A stretch of DNA of 64,000 nt from Hominisplanchenecus faecis. Its GTDB lineage: Bacteria; Bacillota; Clostridia; Lachnospirales; Lachnospiraceae. A program made the position numbers and the translations under genes. The stretch spans positions 1 through 64,000 of the forward strand of contig NZ_JAJEQE010000009.1 of the NCBI RefSeq assembly GCF_020687205.1, in the 5' to 3' direction. Shown in pieces: positions 41,765 through 53,043 of this stretch. Positions within the stretch are counted from its first letter, which is position 1. The number at the start of each line of letters is the position of its first letter. The notes under the pieces were generated by a model that was given only the letters and a program-made list of their open reading frames with translations, ran no database searches and was not told the DNA's origin.

Positions 41765-43144
41765 TTATTTGCCCATACAGAACTTACTGAAAATTTCATT
41801 TACCAGATCATCATCCACGGCCTCGCCGATAATCGTTCCCAGAGATTCATATGCACTCATCAGATCGATCGAGAAGAAATCCTCCGGCATATCCTGTGCG
41901 ATGCTCTCCGTCACCTGCTTCAGGCTCTCTTTTGCATCCATAAGCGCTGCCTTATGACGCATATTTGTGATACATACCTCATCGTTAAAAGAAAGGCTAC
42001 CTTCGAGAAACATATTTTTAAGTGTATCCTCAAGCTGTTCAAATCCAGTCTCATCTTTTGCAGAAACGCAGATCACCGGATGTTCTCCCACTTTTTCCTT
42101 CAGGATCTGTTCTGTCGTTACCGGCTCCAGATCCGATTTATTTAAAAGAACGATCACCTTTCTGCCTTCAAATAGTTCGATAATCTCTTCATCATTCTCA
42201 TCCAGTGCGGTCGATGAATCTGCCACGTACAGAATCAGGTCTGCTTCTTTTGCATATTTTTTTGCACGCTGCACACCAATCTGCTCTACGATATCTTCCG
42301 TATCACGGATGCCTGCGGTATCCATCAGGTTAAGTGTGATGCCGTGAAGATTGATGCTCTGCTCCAGCACATCTCTTGTCGTTCCCGCAATGTCTGTCAC
42401 GATCGCCTTTTCCGTTCCGCAGAGCTTGTTAAGCAGAGAAGACTTTCCGGCGTTTGGCTTTCCAAGGATTACCGTCTTGATGCCTTCCGTCATGATCCTT
42501 CCATCGTTTGCAGAGCGGATCAGCTTCTCGATCATCTCGATCCACGCTTCATTTTCCTTTTCAAGCTCCTGCGGATAACCGTCAAGGCTGATATGTTCCG
42601 GATCATCCAATGCCGACTCAATATATGCAATATGATAAATGATCTTTGCTCTCAGATCCTTTATTTTCTGACCGATGCTTCCGCGAAGCTGGCCGACGGA
42701 ACTTTTCAGAGCGTATTCATTTTTTGCCTCAATGACATCCATCACCGCCTCCGCCTGCGACAGATCCATTCTTCCATTTAAAAAGGCACGTTTGGTAAAT
42801 TCTCCCGGCTCTGCCGGAGCTGCACCATTTTTGATCACAGCTTCCAGCACTCGCTGTATCGCATACACACCGCCGTGGCAGTCGATTTCTACGGTATCTT
42901 CCGCCGTAAAACTTCTCGGTGCACGCATCAGAACTACAAGCACCTCATCCAGCACTTCGTCTCCGTCACAGATATAACCATAGTGAACCGTATGGGATTG
43001 CTGTTCTGATAATTTCTTTTTGCCTTTCGGACTTCTGTATACACGGTCCGCTATTTCAAATGCCTGATCTCCGCTGATTCGCACAATCCCGATTCCGGAA
43101 CTGTTGACTGCTGTGGAGATCGCTGCAATCGTTTCACCTTTCAT
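41765..43144 (-). CDS. mnmE: tRNA modification GTPase MnmE
   Basis: A 459-residue GTPase partner of MnmG. The N-terminal formyl-THF-binding domain (about 1-118) starts [25 protein letters not shown]. The central helical domain contains an inserted G domain with G1 [13 protein letters not shown]2-region GTTRD, G3 DTAGIRD and G4 NKSD. The conserved C-terminal FCMGK, whose Cys is used in the family, is intact. ATG at 43144 follows AGGAGG; the frame runs upstream to 43213 without support. Confidence 0.97.
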   Translation of the reverse strand: MKGETIAAISTAVNSSGIGIVRISGDQAFEIADRVYRSPKGKKKLSEQQSHTVHYGYICDGDEVLDEVLVVLMRAPRSFTAEDTVEIDCHGGVYAIQRVLEAVIKNGAAPAEPGEFTKRAFLNGRMDLSQAEAVMDVIEAKNEYALKSSVGQLRGSIGQKIKDLRAKIIYHIAYIESALDDPEHISLDGYPQELEKENEAWIEMIEKLIRSANDGRIMTEGIKTVILGKPNAGKSSLLNKLCGTEKAIVTDIAGTTRDVLEQSINLHGITLNLMDTAGIRDTEDIVEQIGVQRAKKYAKEADLILYVADSSTALDENDEEIIELFEGRKVIVLLNKSDLEPVTTEQILKEKVGEHPVICVSAKDETGFEQLEDTLKNMFLEGSLSFNDEVCITNMRHKAALMDAKESLKQVTESIAQDMPEDFFSIDLMSAYESLGTIIGEAVDDDLVNEIFSKFCMGK

Positions 43145-43224
43145 TGATTCCTCCTGATATTCAAAAAGTCTGATTTTCGGCAGCATATCTGCCGCACTGA
43201 AAATCAGACTCATATCACTTACAA

Positions 43225-44145
43225 CTATTTTACTTTACTGTTTTTTAATGTAACAACTACTTTACGATACGGCTCTTCGCCCTCGCTGTGTGTGGACACC
43301 AGCGGATCATTCTGAAGTGCAGAATGGATTACTCTTCTCTCGTATGGATTCATCGGCTCCAGGAATACCGGTTTCTTTGTTCTCTTTACTTTGAACGCAA
43401 TATTCTTTGCCAGATTTTCCAGCGTCTCTTTTCTGCGTGCACGGTAGTTTTCGGTATCTACCTTCACACGTACATATCCCGCATTGCCTTTGTTGACAAC
43501 GAGGCTTGTAAGATACTGGATAGAATCAAGAGTCTGTCCTCTCTTACCGATCAGAACACCCATGTCTTTACCGGAAAGCTCGATGTTCAGATTGTCATCT
43601 TTATCAAATGATGTTTTGATGCAAACTTCTGAATCCATTGCTGCAAACATTTTCTCTAGAAATTCTTTTGCATCTTTCTCTGCTGCTTCTTTGTTGATTG
43701 GAAGCTTTTCTCTTGTAACTGCCGGTTTTGCCTGCGGTTCTTCTTTCTTTACTTCCACTTCTTTTTCAGCTTTTGACTGCGGCTGATTTTCCGGTTTTCT
43801 TTCCGGTTTCTTCTCAACCGGTTTTTCTTCCTTCTTTTCAACCGTTTTCTCAGGCTGTTTTTTTACCGGCTCTTTGGTAAATTTCTTTGCCGGTTTTTTC
43901 ATAAAGCTTTTCTTTTCAGAAATGTCCTTCAAAGGATCTCTTACGGCTTCCTCAAAATCAAGAGAAATATCTTTTTTCTTTCTTGCCCTTATAATGGCCG
44001 GTTTTCTTCCGATTCCAAAAAGTCCGGAAGTTGCTTCCTGAATAACATCATATTCAATATTATCGCTGCTTGTTCCAAGCTGAATTGCTGCATTCATGAT
44101 CGCTTCTTCTTTTGTCTTCGCAGAAACCTCGATATACTCTTCCAT
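43225..44145 (-). CDS. jag: RNA-binding protein Jag/KhpB
   Basis: A 306-residue Jag (KhpB) protein. Jag-N domain at about 1-52 (YIEVSAKTKEEAIMNAAIQLG...LFGIGRKPAIIRA). A Lys/Glu/Pro-rich linker with repeats such as KPEKPVEKKPE covers about 75-165. A KH domain (DMGVLIGKRGQTLDSIQYLTSLV) and a C-terminal R3H domain (MNPYERRVIHSALQNDPLVSTHSEGEEPYRKVVV) follow. It binds RNA and affects cell envelope and division in Firmicutes. ATG at 44145 follows GGGAGGT. It is 54 bases after yidC in the rpmH-rnpA-yidD-yidC-jag operon. Confidence 0.94.
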   Translation of the reverse strand: MEEYIEVSAKTKEEAIMNAAIQLGTSSDNIEYDVIQEATSGLFGIGRKPAIIRARKKKDISLDFEEAVRDPLKDISEKKSFMKKPAKKFTKEPVKKQPEKTVEKKEEKPVEKKPERKPENQPQSKAEKEVEVKKEEPQAKPAVTREKLPINKEAAEKDAKEFLEKMFAAMDSEVCIKTSFDKDDNLNIELSGKDMGVLIGKRGQTLDSIQYLTSLVVNKGNAGYVRVKVDTENYRARRKETLENLAKNIAFKVKRTKKPVFLEPMNPYERRVIHSALQNDPLVSTHSEGEEPYRKVVVTLKNSKVK

Positions 44146-44199
44146 TTTAATACCTCCCATCCTTCTCCCCATATTACTTCTCTTTATTACCTTATTACT

Positions 44200-45477
44200 T
44201 TAATTCTTATTTTTCTTACCTTTTGGATTCTTTTCATCAAACTGCTGAACCATTCTCGCTTTTGCTGCAATACTTCCCGGTTTCGCATCTGCGTGTTTAT
44301 AGTACTCCGTAGAATCCTGGATTTTTTTCTGACGTTCTGCCTGTTTCTTCTCATCCACTTTCTGTGCATCCTCAAGATCTTTGAAGTTTACTTTTGCATG
44401 CTCAGAAATTTTCTTTGGCGGAAGTCCCTGTTTCTTACGTTTGGCATTCATTTTCTCCACATTTTTGCGGATCAGTGCGTCCATATCCATCTTTTCCATA
44501 TGTTTGTTGACAACAACCTGCTGGATACCTCTGAATACCGCACCTGCGATCCAGTAGATACCAAGACCGATCGGAAGTGACAGACAGAAGAATACGGATA
44601 CCAGAGGCATCATATTGTTCATCATCTTCATGGAGCTTTCCATGGAACTGTCGTCTCCCGCCGGGCTTGCTGCTGCCTGCGGCATCAGTCTGGTGTTGAG
44701 CCACTGGCTTAAACCTGCCAGTACCGGGATTGCCAGTGCACATACAAATAAAATCCAGTTATGTGCCTTGAAATTTTCCACCATCGCTGTCATCGGTGAA
44801 TTGGAAATATTCAATCCCAGGAAATAGTTCATTTTATCAAGACTGCCTGTTGTCTGTGAGATCATACCTGACAGATCCGGAAACTTCTCTGCCATTGCAG
44901 TCCAGTCTGCCGGTTTGAACTTGTACAGTGCATCGATCGCACTGTTTGCTGTATAACCAAGTCTCTGGAAATTGACCTGGTTTCCTACTATATCAGCTAA
45001 AAACTGCTGTGTACCCTGTGTCTTTAAAAGAACATTTACAAGAGGAGTAAATACATCTTTTACACTTGCAACGTAAGCCGGAATATTCCAGATTACACGA
45101 TACAATGCAAACAGGATCGGCAGCTGAATCAGCATCGGAAGACATGTTCCCATCGGAGAAACACCGTATTTTGCATATACATTCTGTGTTTCTTCGTTCA
45201 TCTTCATCATACTTACCTGGTCGTTTTTGCCGGCATACTTTTTCTGGATTGCCTTTATCTCAGGATTCATGATCGCAGACATCTTTGAAAACTTCTGCTG
45301 TTTGATCGTGAGTGGAGTGAGCAGGGCATAAATAACCAGTGTAAACAAAATAATACATACACCGATATTGGAAATCCCAAACACCCCGTCAGTGAAACTA
45401 AAAATCGCATTCATCAAAAGACCTAACAGTGTTGCCACCTGTCCAATGATGATGGTGTTGCTTTTTGTTAATAACAT
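44200..45477 (-). CDS. yidC: Membrane protein insertase YidC/OxaA
   Basis: A 425-residue insertase placing proteins in the cytoplasmic membrane. The Gram-positive-type core has about five membrane segments (first near residues 8-50; YALLTPLTIKQQKFSKMSAIMNPEIKAIQKKYAGK is the coiled cytoplasmic loop). The segment with LPMLIQLPILFALYRVIWNIPAYV follows, and the last ones are around 220-300. The region between membrane segments is longer than usual, and a basic tail (about 320-425, RKNVEKMNAKRKKQG...) replaces the short Bacillus tail and may contact ribosomes. GAGGAAGG precedes the ATG. Confidence 0.94.
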   Translation of the reverse strand: MLLTKSNTIIIGQVATLLGLLMNAIFSFTDGVFGISNIGVCIILFTLVIYALLTPLTIKQQKFSKMSAIMNPEIKAIQKKYAGKNDQVSMMKMNEETQNVYAKYGVSPMGTCLPMLIQLPILFALYRVIWNIPAYVASVKDVFTPLVNVLLKTQGTQQFLADIVGNQVNFQRLGYTANSAIDALYKFKPADWTAMAEKFPDLSGMISQTTGSLDKMNYFLGLNISNSPMTAMVENFKAHNWILFVCALAIPVLAGLSQWLNTRLMPQAAASPAGDDSSMESSMKMMNNMMPLVSVFFCLSLPIGLGIYWIAGAVFRGIQQVVVNKHMEKMDMDALIRKNVEKMNAKRKKQGLPPKKISEHAKVNFKDLEDAQKVDEKKQAERQKKIQDSTEYYKHADAKPGSIAAKARMVQQFDEKNPKGKKNKN

Positions 45478-45558
45478 AACCTTCCTCCTGCATATTCACC
45501 TGACATTATACAGCAGTTCTTCATATTCAATTTTCTATTTTTAATTCTTCCTACCCGT

Positions 45559-45777
45559 TTACGGAACGGGATCATAACCACCCTTGGAAAAGGGATTGCA
45601 TCGCAAAATCCTCCAGCATGCCAGAAGACTTCCTTTAACAGCCCCGTATTTTTGTATCGCCTCCAGGCCATACTGCGAGCAGGTCGGTGTATAGGGGCAT
45701 CTCGTATGCTTTAATGGTGACAGAAATTTCTGATAAAACCGGATCATTGCGATTAAAATATTTTTCATGAATATCAA
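45559..45777 (-). CDS. yidD: Membrane protein insertion efficiency factor YidD
   Basis: A 72-residue protein with the YidD signature: [61 protein letters not shown], including the conserved Cys pairs. It aids YidC-dependent insertion. It overlaps rnpA by 4 bases and precedes yidC by 81 bases. Confidence 0.95.
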   Translation of the reverse strand: MIFMKNILIAMIRFYQKFLSPLKHTRCPYTPTCSQYGLEAIQKYGAVKGSLLACWRILRCNPFSKGGYDPVP

Positions 45778-46109
45778 CCTGCTATTTTATGCACTTTACC
45801 AAGATGTAATAATGCACTTTCTACTTCAAAATAATTCTTATCTTTTGCAACAGGTCTTGCAATTACTACAATATCATATCCTGAGTGAAACCTGGTTTCA
45901 CTCAGGCGATAACTTTCTCTTATCAATCTGGCCAGTCTGTGTCTGACCACACTATTGCCCACCTTTTTACTGACCGAAATCCCAAGTCTGTTCCTCTCTG
46001 TCTGATTCGGATAGATATACATAATGAGATAACGGTTGGCGGCCGACTTTCCATACTTATATACCGTCTGGAAATCTCTGTTTTTTTTCAAAGACTCTGA
46101 AAATATCAT
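45774..46109 (-). CDS. rnpA: Ribonuclease P protein component
   Basis: A 111-residue RnpA, the protein subunit of RNase P that trims tRNA 5' leaders. The basic RNR-type motif [31 protein letters not shown] is present. It lies between rpmH and yidD on the minus strand, the classical origin-proximal order. It is also relevant to the half-tRNA leader that would precede the element-borne tRNA-Arg. Confidence 0.95.
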   Translation of the reverse strand: MIFSESLKKNRDFQTVYKYGKSAANRYLIMYIYPNQTERNRLGISVSKKVGNSVVRHRLARLIRESYRLSETRFHSGYDIVVIARPVAKDKNYFEVESALLHLGKVHKIAG

Positions 46110-46176
46110 ACTGCTTCCTTTTTTCTGTCATCCTTTCAAAAGACGAACATAGAAGAAAAGGCCACACATCTGCGGC

Positions 46177-46311
46177 CTATGCTGATAATTTTTTTCTTCC
46201 TTTTAATCTTCTGGCAGCAAGTACTTTTCTTCCGCCTGCAGTGCTCATTCTTGCTCTGAATCCATGAACTTTAGCTCTGGATCTTTTCTTTGGCTGAAAT
46301 GTCATTTTCAT
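46177..46311 (-). CDS. rpmH: 50S ribosomal protein L34
   Basis: A 44-residue protein read directly from the minus strand: [19 protein letters not shown] then [19 protein letters not shown] and RKKLSA. This is L34 in full, one of the most basic ribosomal proteins, and the first gene left of oriC. A GGAGGTG ribosome site precedes the ATG at 46311. It heads the rpmH-rnpA-yidD-yidC-jag operon transcribed away from the origin. Confidence 0.97.
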   Translation of the reverse strand: MKMTFQPKKRSRAKVHGFRARMSTAGGRKVLAARRLKGRKKLSA

Positions 46312-46507
46312 TATTACGGCACCTCCTTATCAAATATAAAATCTGTTTTATCTGTTTAGAAAACATCGTTTCAATTATATATGCAAAGCCCCATAAAGTC
46401 AAGTAATTCCGTGATTTTTTCAATTGAACCGAGCTTTGGGGCAGAACCATTCCTGTCAGTCCCATAGACAAACGGATGCAAAGCGGACATCTGCATAGTT
46501 TACACTC

Positions 46508-46544
46508 AGTTATCCACATTTTGGGGATAACTTGGGGATAACTT
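46508..46544 (+). repeat. 37-base oriC repeat, copy 1
   Basis: A 37-base block (a DnaA box followed by GGGGATAACTT twice) is repeated exactly at 46781-46817. The GGGGATAAC units may be additional initiator or strand-opening motifs. Confidence 0.9.
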
Positions 46545-46780
46545 TTTTATTTGATGTGAAAAACTTTTTTCTTTTTCAAAAAAATGCCTTAAAATAAGGC
46601 TTTTCCCACTGTGGATGATGTTCCTTTAGTTATTCACACTGCCAATCCCCCCTCTTTCCTTCTTTCGACATTTTTCTACATTTTTCGAAGTCTGTGATTC
46701 CCAAAATTCCTTTATTTTTCAACCTTTTTTTCATCTGGTTCTTCTGTAACATACTTATGTAAACTTATTGGTTTACATAA

Positions 46781-46817
46781 AGTTATCCACATTTTGGGGA
46801 TAACTTGGGGATAACTT
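46781..46817 (+). repeat. 37-base oriC repeat, copy 2
   Basis: Exact copy of 46508-46544, 273 bases downstream. It includes the consensus DnaA box at 46783-46791 and the tandem GGGGATAACTT units. Confidence 0.9.
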
Positions 46818-46989
46818 CGTGTGTAACTTTTGCATATTTTCTACATTTTTCCCACAAACGCCCATTTTATCGCATTTTTGAGTGTGGATTATTGTCGAAA
46901 AGTTATGCACATTCAAAAATAAGCATTGATAATTTTCCTGTTTTAGTTTAATATTAAATAAGTAAAACTGGCCTTAAAAGGAGATCCTC

Positions 46990-48381
46990 ATGAATATCAT
47001 AGAAGAAAAGTGGGACAGTGTTGTGGATACCCTCAGTACAGAATTCGGATTTTCCCCAATTTCCATCAACACCTGGATCAAACCACTTCAAGTACAAAGA
47101 TATGACAGTGACGAAGGCACTCTTTTTATTTATGTCCCGATTGATGAAATGGGTATTAACGAGGATTTCATTAATTCCTATATAAATAAGAAGTTTACAA
47201 CTCCGCTTCGTTCTACGATTGCAGAGCTCACAGGACTGGACTGCACCAAGATCGTGTATACTGTAGAACAAAATGTTGTAAAAGAAGCGGATTCCTCTTC
47301 GAATACTGACAATTCTTTCAATAATATATTAGAAAAAGCAAATTTAAATCCGGAATATACCTTTGAAAACTTCGTTGTCGGAAGCAACAACAAATTTGCA
47401 CACGCTGCATCTTTGGCAGTTGCCGAATCCCCGGGCGAAATCTACAACCCCCTCTTCCTCTACGGAGGTGTTGGACTGGGGAAAACCCATCTGATGCACT
47501 CGATCGCACACTTTATCCTGGAAAATAATCCACAGACCAGAGTACTTTATGTAACGAGTGAATCCTTTACGAATGAACTGATTGAAGCGATCCGAAACGG
47601 CAATAATACTGCTATGACAAAATTCCGTGAAAAGTACCGTAATATCGACGTTCTGCTGATCGACGATATCCAGTTTATCATCGGAAAAGAGTCCACACAG
47701 GAAGAGTTTTTCCACACATTTAACGACCTGCATGGTGCGAAAAAGCAGATCATCATTTCATCCGATAAACCGCCGAAAGAGATCGCAACGCTGGAAGGAA
47801 GGCTGAAATCCCGCTTTGAATGGGGCCTGATCGCAGATATTTCTTCCCCGGATTATGAGACAAGGATGGCAATCCTCCGCAAAAAAGAAGAACGTGATTC
47901 CAAAGAAAAAGGTTACCATCTGGATGATGAAGTCATTCAGTATATTGCTACCAATATCAAGTCCAATATCCGTGAACTCGAAGGTGCACTGAACCGGATC
48001 ACTGCAATGAGCAGTCTTGAACACCGCGAAATTACAGTAGAACTGGCACAGGAAGCCTTAAAGGATATGATTTCACCGAATGCAAAACGAGAAATCACCC
48101 CGGATCTGATCCTTCTGACCGTTGCAGAACACTTTCATATCAAAACAGATGATATAAAAGGTTCCAAACGAAGTGCTGATATCGTGATTCCAAGGCAGAT
48201 TGCCATGTATCTGTGCCGTGAAATGACCAGCACACCGCTCAAAGCGATCGGAAAACTGATGGGAAACCGCGATCATACGACCGTACTTCATGGAGTTGAG
48301 AAAATTTCGAAAGAAATTGAGACTTCCGATGATCTGAAAAACACGATAGATATCATTAAAAAGAAACTGAATCCAAACTAG
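46990..48381 (+). CDS. dnaA: Chromosomal replication initiator DnaA
   Basis: A 463-residue DnaA that binds the boxes in 46.5-46.9 kb and opens the origin. Domain I is about 1-80 and domain II is a short acidic Ser/Asn linker (DSSSNTDNS). Domain III has Walker A LYGGVGLGKTHLMHS and Walker B VLLIDDIQFI. Domain IV carries the box-binding signature NRDHTTVLHGVEKI. AAGGAG precedes the ATG. It defines the zero point from which left-hand genes run on the minus and right-hand genes on the plus strand. Confidence 0.98.
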   Translation: MNIIEEKWDSVVDTLSTEFGFSPISINTWIKPLQVQRYDSDEGTLFIYVPIDEMGINEDFINSYINKKFTTPLRSTIAELTGLDCTKIVYTVEQNVVKEADSSSNTDNSFNNILEKANLNPEYTFENFVVGSNNKFAHAASLAVAESPGEIYNPLFLYGGVGLGKTHLMHSIAHFILENNPQTRVLYVTSESFTNELIEAIRNGNNTAMTKFREKYRNIDVLLIDDIQFIIGKESTQEEFFHTFNDLHGAKKQIIISSDKPPKEIATLEGRLKSRFEWGLIADISSPDYETRMAILRKKEERDSKEKGYHLDDEVIQYIATNIKSNIRELEGALNRITAMSSLEHREITVELAQEALKDMISPNAKREITPDLILLTVAEHFHIKTDDIKGSKRSADIVIPRQIAMYLCREMTSTPLKAIGKLMGNRDHTTVLHGVEKISKEIETSDDLKNTIDIIKKKLNPN

Positions 48382-48656
48382 ACGGCCGAAAAAGCATCGT
48401 CTTTTTATTTGTGCACAAAATAATGTGGATATGTGTTGGATACTGTGTGAATAACTTTAGCCAATTTCTGAGGATGTTAATAACCCACCGGTTTTCCTCA
48501 GAAATTTGTGGACTTTTCACCAGTTTATCCAACCTGTTTTTTCCCTTAAATTCAAGGATTTTGGGAGTTATTCACATATTCACATCCCCTACGGCGGCTA
48601 CTGCGAATTTTCTCTTTAATTTATCTCATTTAACCCACAAAGGAGTTATCAACACA
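48382..48656. promoter_or_regulatory. dnaA-dnaN intergenic region with DnaA boxes
   Basis: It holds DnaA boxes TGTGAATAA (48446-48454, reversed), TTATTCACA (48568-48576) and TTATCAACA (48646-48654), so oriC is bipartite as in Bacillus. The last box lies between the dnaN ribosome site (48641-48645) and its ATG. Confidence 0.8.
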
Positions 48657-49760
48657 ATGAAATTAGTATGCTCAAAAAGTAATCTTTTAAAAAGTGTGAA
48701 TATTGTTCTGAAAGCAATCCCAGGAAAAACAACCATGCCTATCCTGGAATGTATTTTGATTGATGCATCCACAAACAATATTAAATTTACAGCCAACGAT
48801 ATGGAACTTGGAATTGAAACCATCGTTGACGGTACCATTCTGGAAAAAGGAATTGTTGCAATTGATGCAAAAATTTTCTCTGATATCATTCGTAAACTTC
48901 CTGATAATGATGTTACAATTGAAACAGACGGAAATCTGACGACTACCATCACCTGTGAGAAGGCAAAATTCAGCATCAGCGGTCAGTCAGGGGAAGAATT
49001 TTCCTATCTTCCTTATGTAGAAAGAGATAATCATATTGTTGTCTCTCAGTTTACATTAAAAGAGGTGATTCGTCAGACTATTTTCTCAATCGCAGCCAAT
49101 GAAAACAATAAGATGATGACCGGCGAATTATTCGAAGTCAAAGGCGATATGCTGCGTGTAGTATCCCTGGATGGACACCGCATAAGTATACGAAAAATTG
49201 AATTAAAAGAGGAATATTCTGATATCAAAGTTGTCGTTCCTGGAAAGACACTTATCGAAATCAGTAAGATTTTATCAGGCGAAACCGAAGATGAAGTCAG
49301 TATTTTCTTTACAAAAAATCATATTGTCTTTGAATTTGATGATACCGTTGTTGTGTCACGTTTGATTGAGGGTGAATATTTCCGCATTGATCAGATGCTT
49401 TCCAGTGACTACGAAACCAAGATTCAGGTAAATAAAAAAGAGCTTCTGGACTGTATTGACCGTGCGACACTTCTGGTAAAAGAAAGTGATAAAAAACCGA
49501 TCATCCTTTCAATCACAGATGATAATATTGAACTTAAGATTCAGTCTCAGATCGGTTCCATGGATGAAGAAATTGACATCAATAAAGAAGGCAAGGACAT
49601 TATGATCGGATTTAATCCGCGATTTCTGATCGATGCTCTTCGTGTTATTGATGATGAAACGGTTGATATTTATCTGATGAACCCGAAAGCACCATGCTTT
49701 ATCAGAGACGAACAGCAATCTTATATATATTTGATCTTGCCGGTTAATTTTATGGCATAA
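48657..49760 (+). CDS. dnaN: DNA polymerase III beta clamp
   Basis: A 367-residue sliding clamp with the three-fold DnaN architecture (domains about 1-120, 125-245, 246-367). Visible anchors are MKLVCSKSNLLKSVNIVLKAIPGKTTMPILECI at the start and the C-terminal hydrophobic-pocket ending FIRDEQQSYIYLILPVNFMA. ATG at 48657 follows AAGGAG; the frame runs upstream to 48411 through the DnaA boxes and is not coding there. It keeps polymerase III on DNA and binds many repair proteins. Confidence 0.98.
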   Translation: MKLVCSKSNLLKSVNIVLKAIPGKTTMPILECILIDASTNNIKFTANDMELGIETIVDGTILEKGIVAIDAKIFSDIIRKLPDNDVTIETDGNLTTTITCEKAKFSISGQSGEEFSYLPYVERDNHIVVSQFTLKEVIRQTIFSIAANENNKMMTGELFEVKGDMLRVVSLDGHRISIRKIELKEEYSDIKVVVPGKTLIEISKILSGETEDEVSIFFTKNHIVFEFDDTVVVSRLIEGEYFRIDQMLSSDYETKIQVNKKELLDCIDRATLLVKESDKKPIILSITDDNIELKIQSQIGSMDEEIDINKEGKDIMIGFNPRFLIDALRVIDDETVDIYLMNPKAPCFIRDEQQSYIYLILPVNFMA

Positions 49761-49773
49761 GGAGTGAAAGTTT

Positions 49774-49983
49774 ATGGAAACAATTAAATTAAGAGATGAG
49801 TTTATCAAACTTGGTCAGGCATTGAAAGCAGCAGGTTTTGTAGAGTCCGGCGTGGACGCAAAATATGCCGTTCAGGATGGTCTTGTGAAGGTAAACGGCC
49901 AGACAGAAACACAGCGAGGCAAGAAACTGCATGCCGGCGATGTGGTAGAATATGATGGTCAGACTGTAAAAATTACAGATTGA
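49774..49983 (+). CDS. rlbA: S4-domain RNA-binding protein (RlbA/YaaA)
   Basis: A 69-residue S4-domain protein (IKLRDEFIKLGQALKAAGFVESGVDAKYAVQDGLVKVNGQTETQRGKKLHAGDVVEYDGQTVKI), always between dnaN and recF in Firmicutes. S4 proteins bind structured RNA; the precise role of this one, reported as ribosome-associated in Bacillus, is not clear. The recF ATG is 4 bases after its stop, so translation is coupled. Confidence 0.93.
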   Translation: METIKLRDEFIKLGQALKAAGFVESGVDAKYAVQDGLVKVNGQTETQRGKKLHAGDVVEYDGQTVKITD

Positions 49984-49987
49984 TGGA

Positions 49988-53018
<3,031 letters not shown>

Positions 53019-53043
53019 TGCTCGGAAGTAGGAGGAAAAACTG

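Larger units (their letters stand above)
46312..46989. other. Chromosomal origin oriC (dnaA-upstream part)
   Basis: A 678-base AT-rich, gene-free region between divergent rpmH and dnaA with several DnaA boxes. Consensus TTATCCACA occurs at 46510-46518 and 46783-46791, with variants at 46630-46638 (TTATTCACA), 46883-46891 (TGTGGATTA, reversed) and 46903-46911 (TTATGCACA). A reversed TGTGGATGA is at 46610-46618. AT-rich tracts (46541-46600) could be the unwinding element. The dnaA promoter is probably within 46900-46980. Confidence 0.93.
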
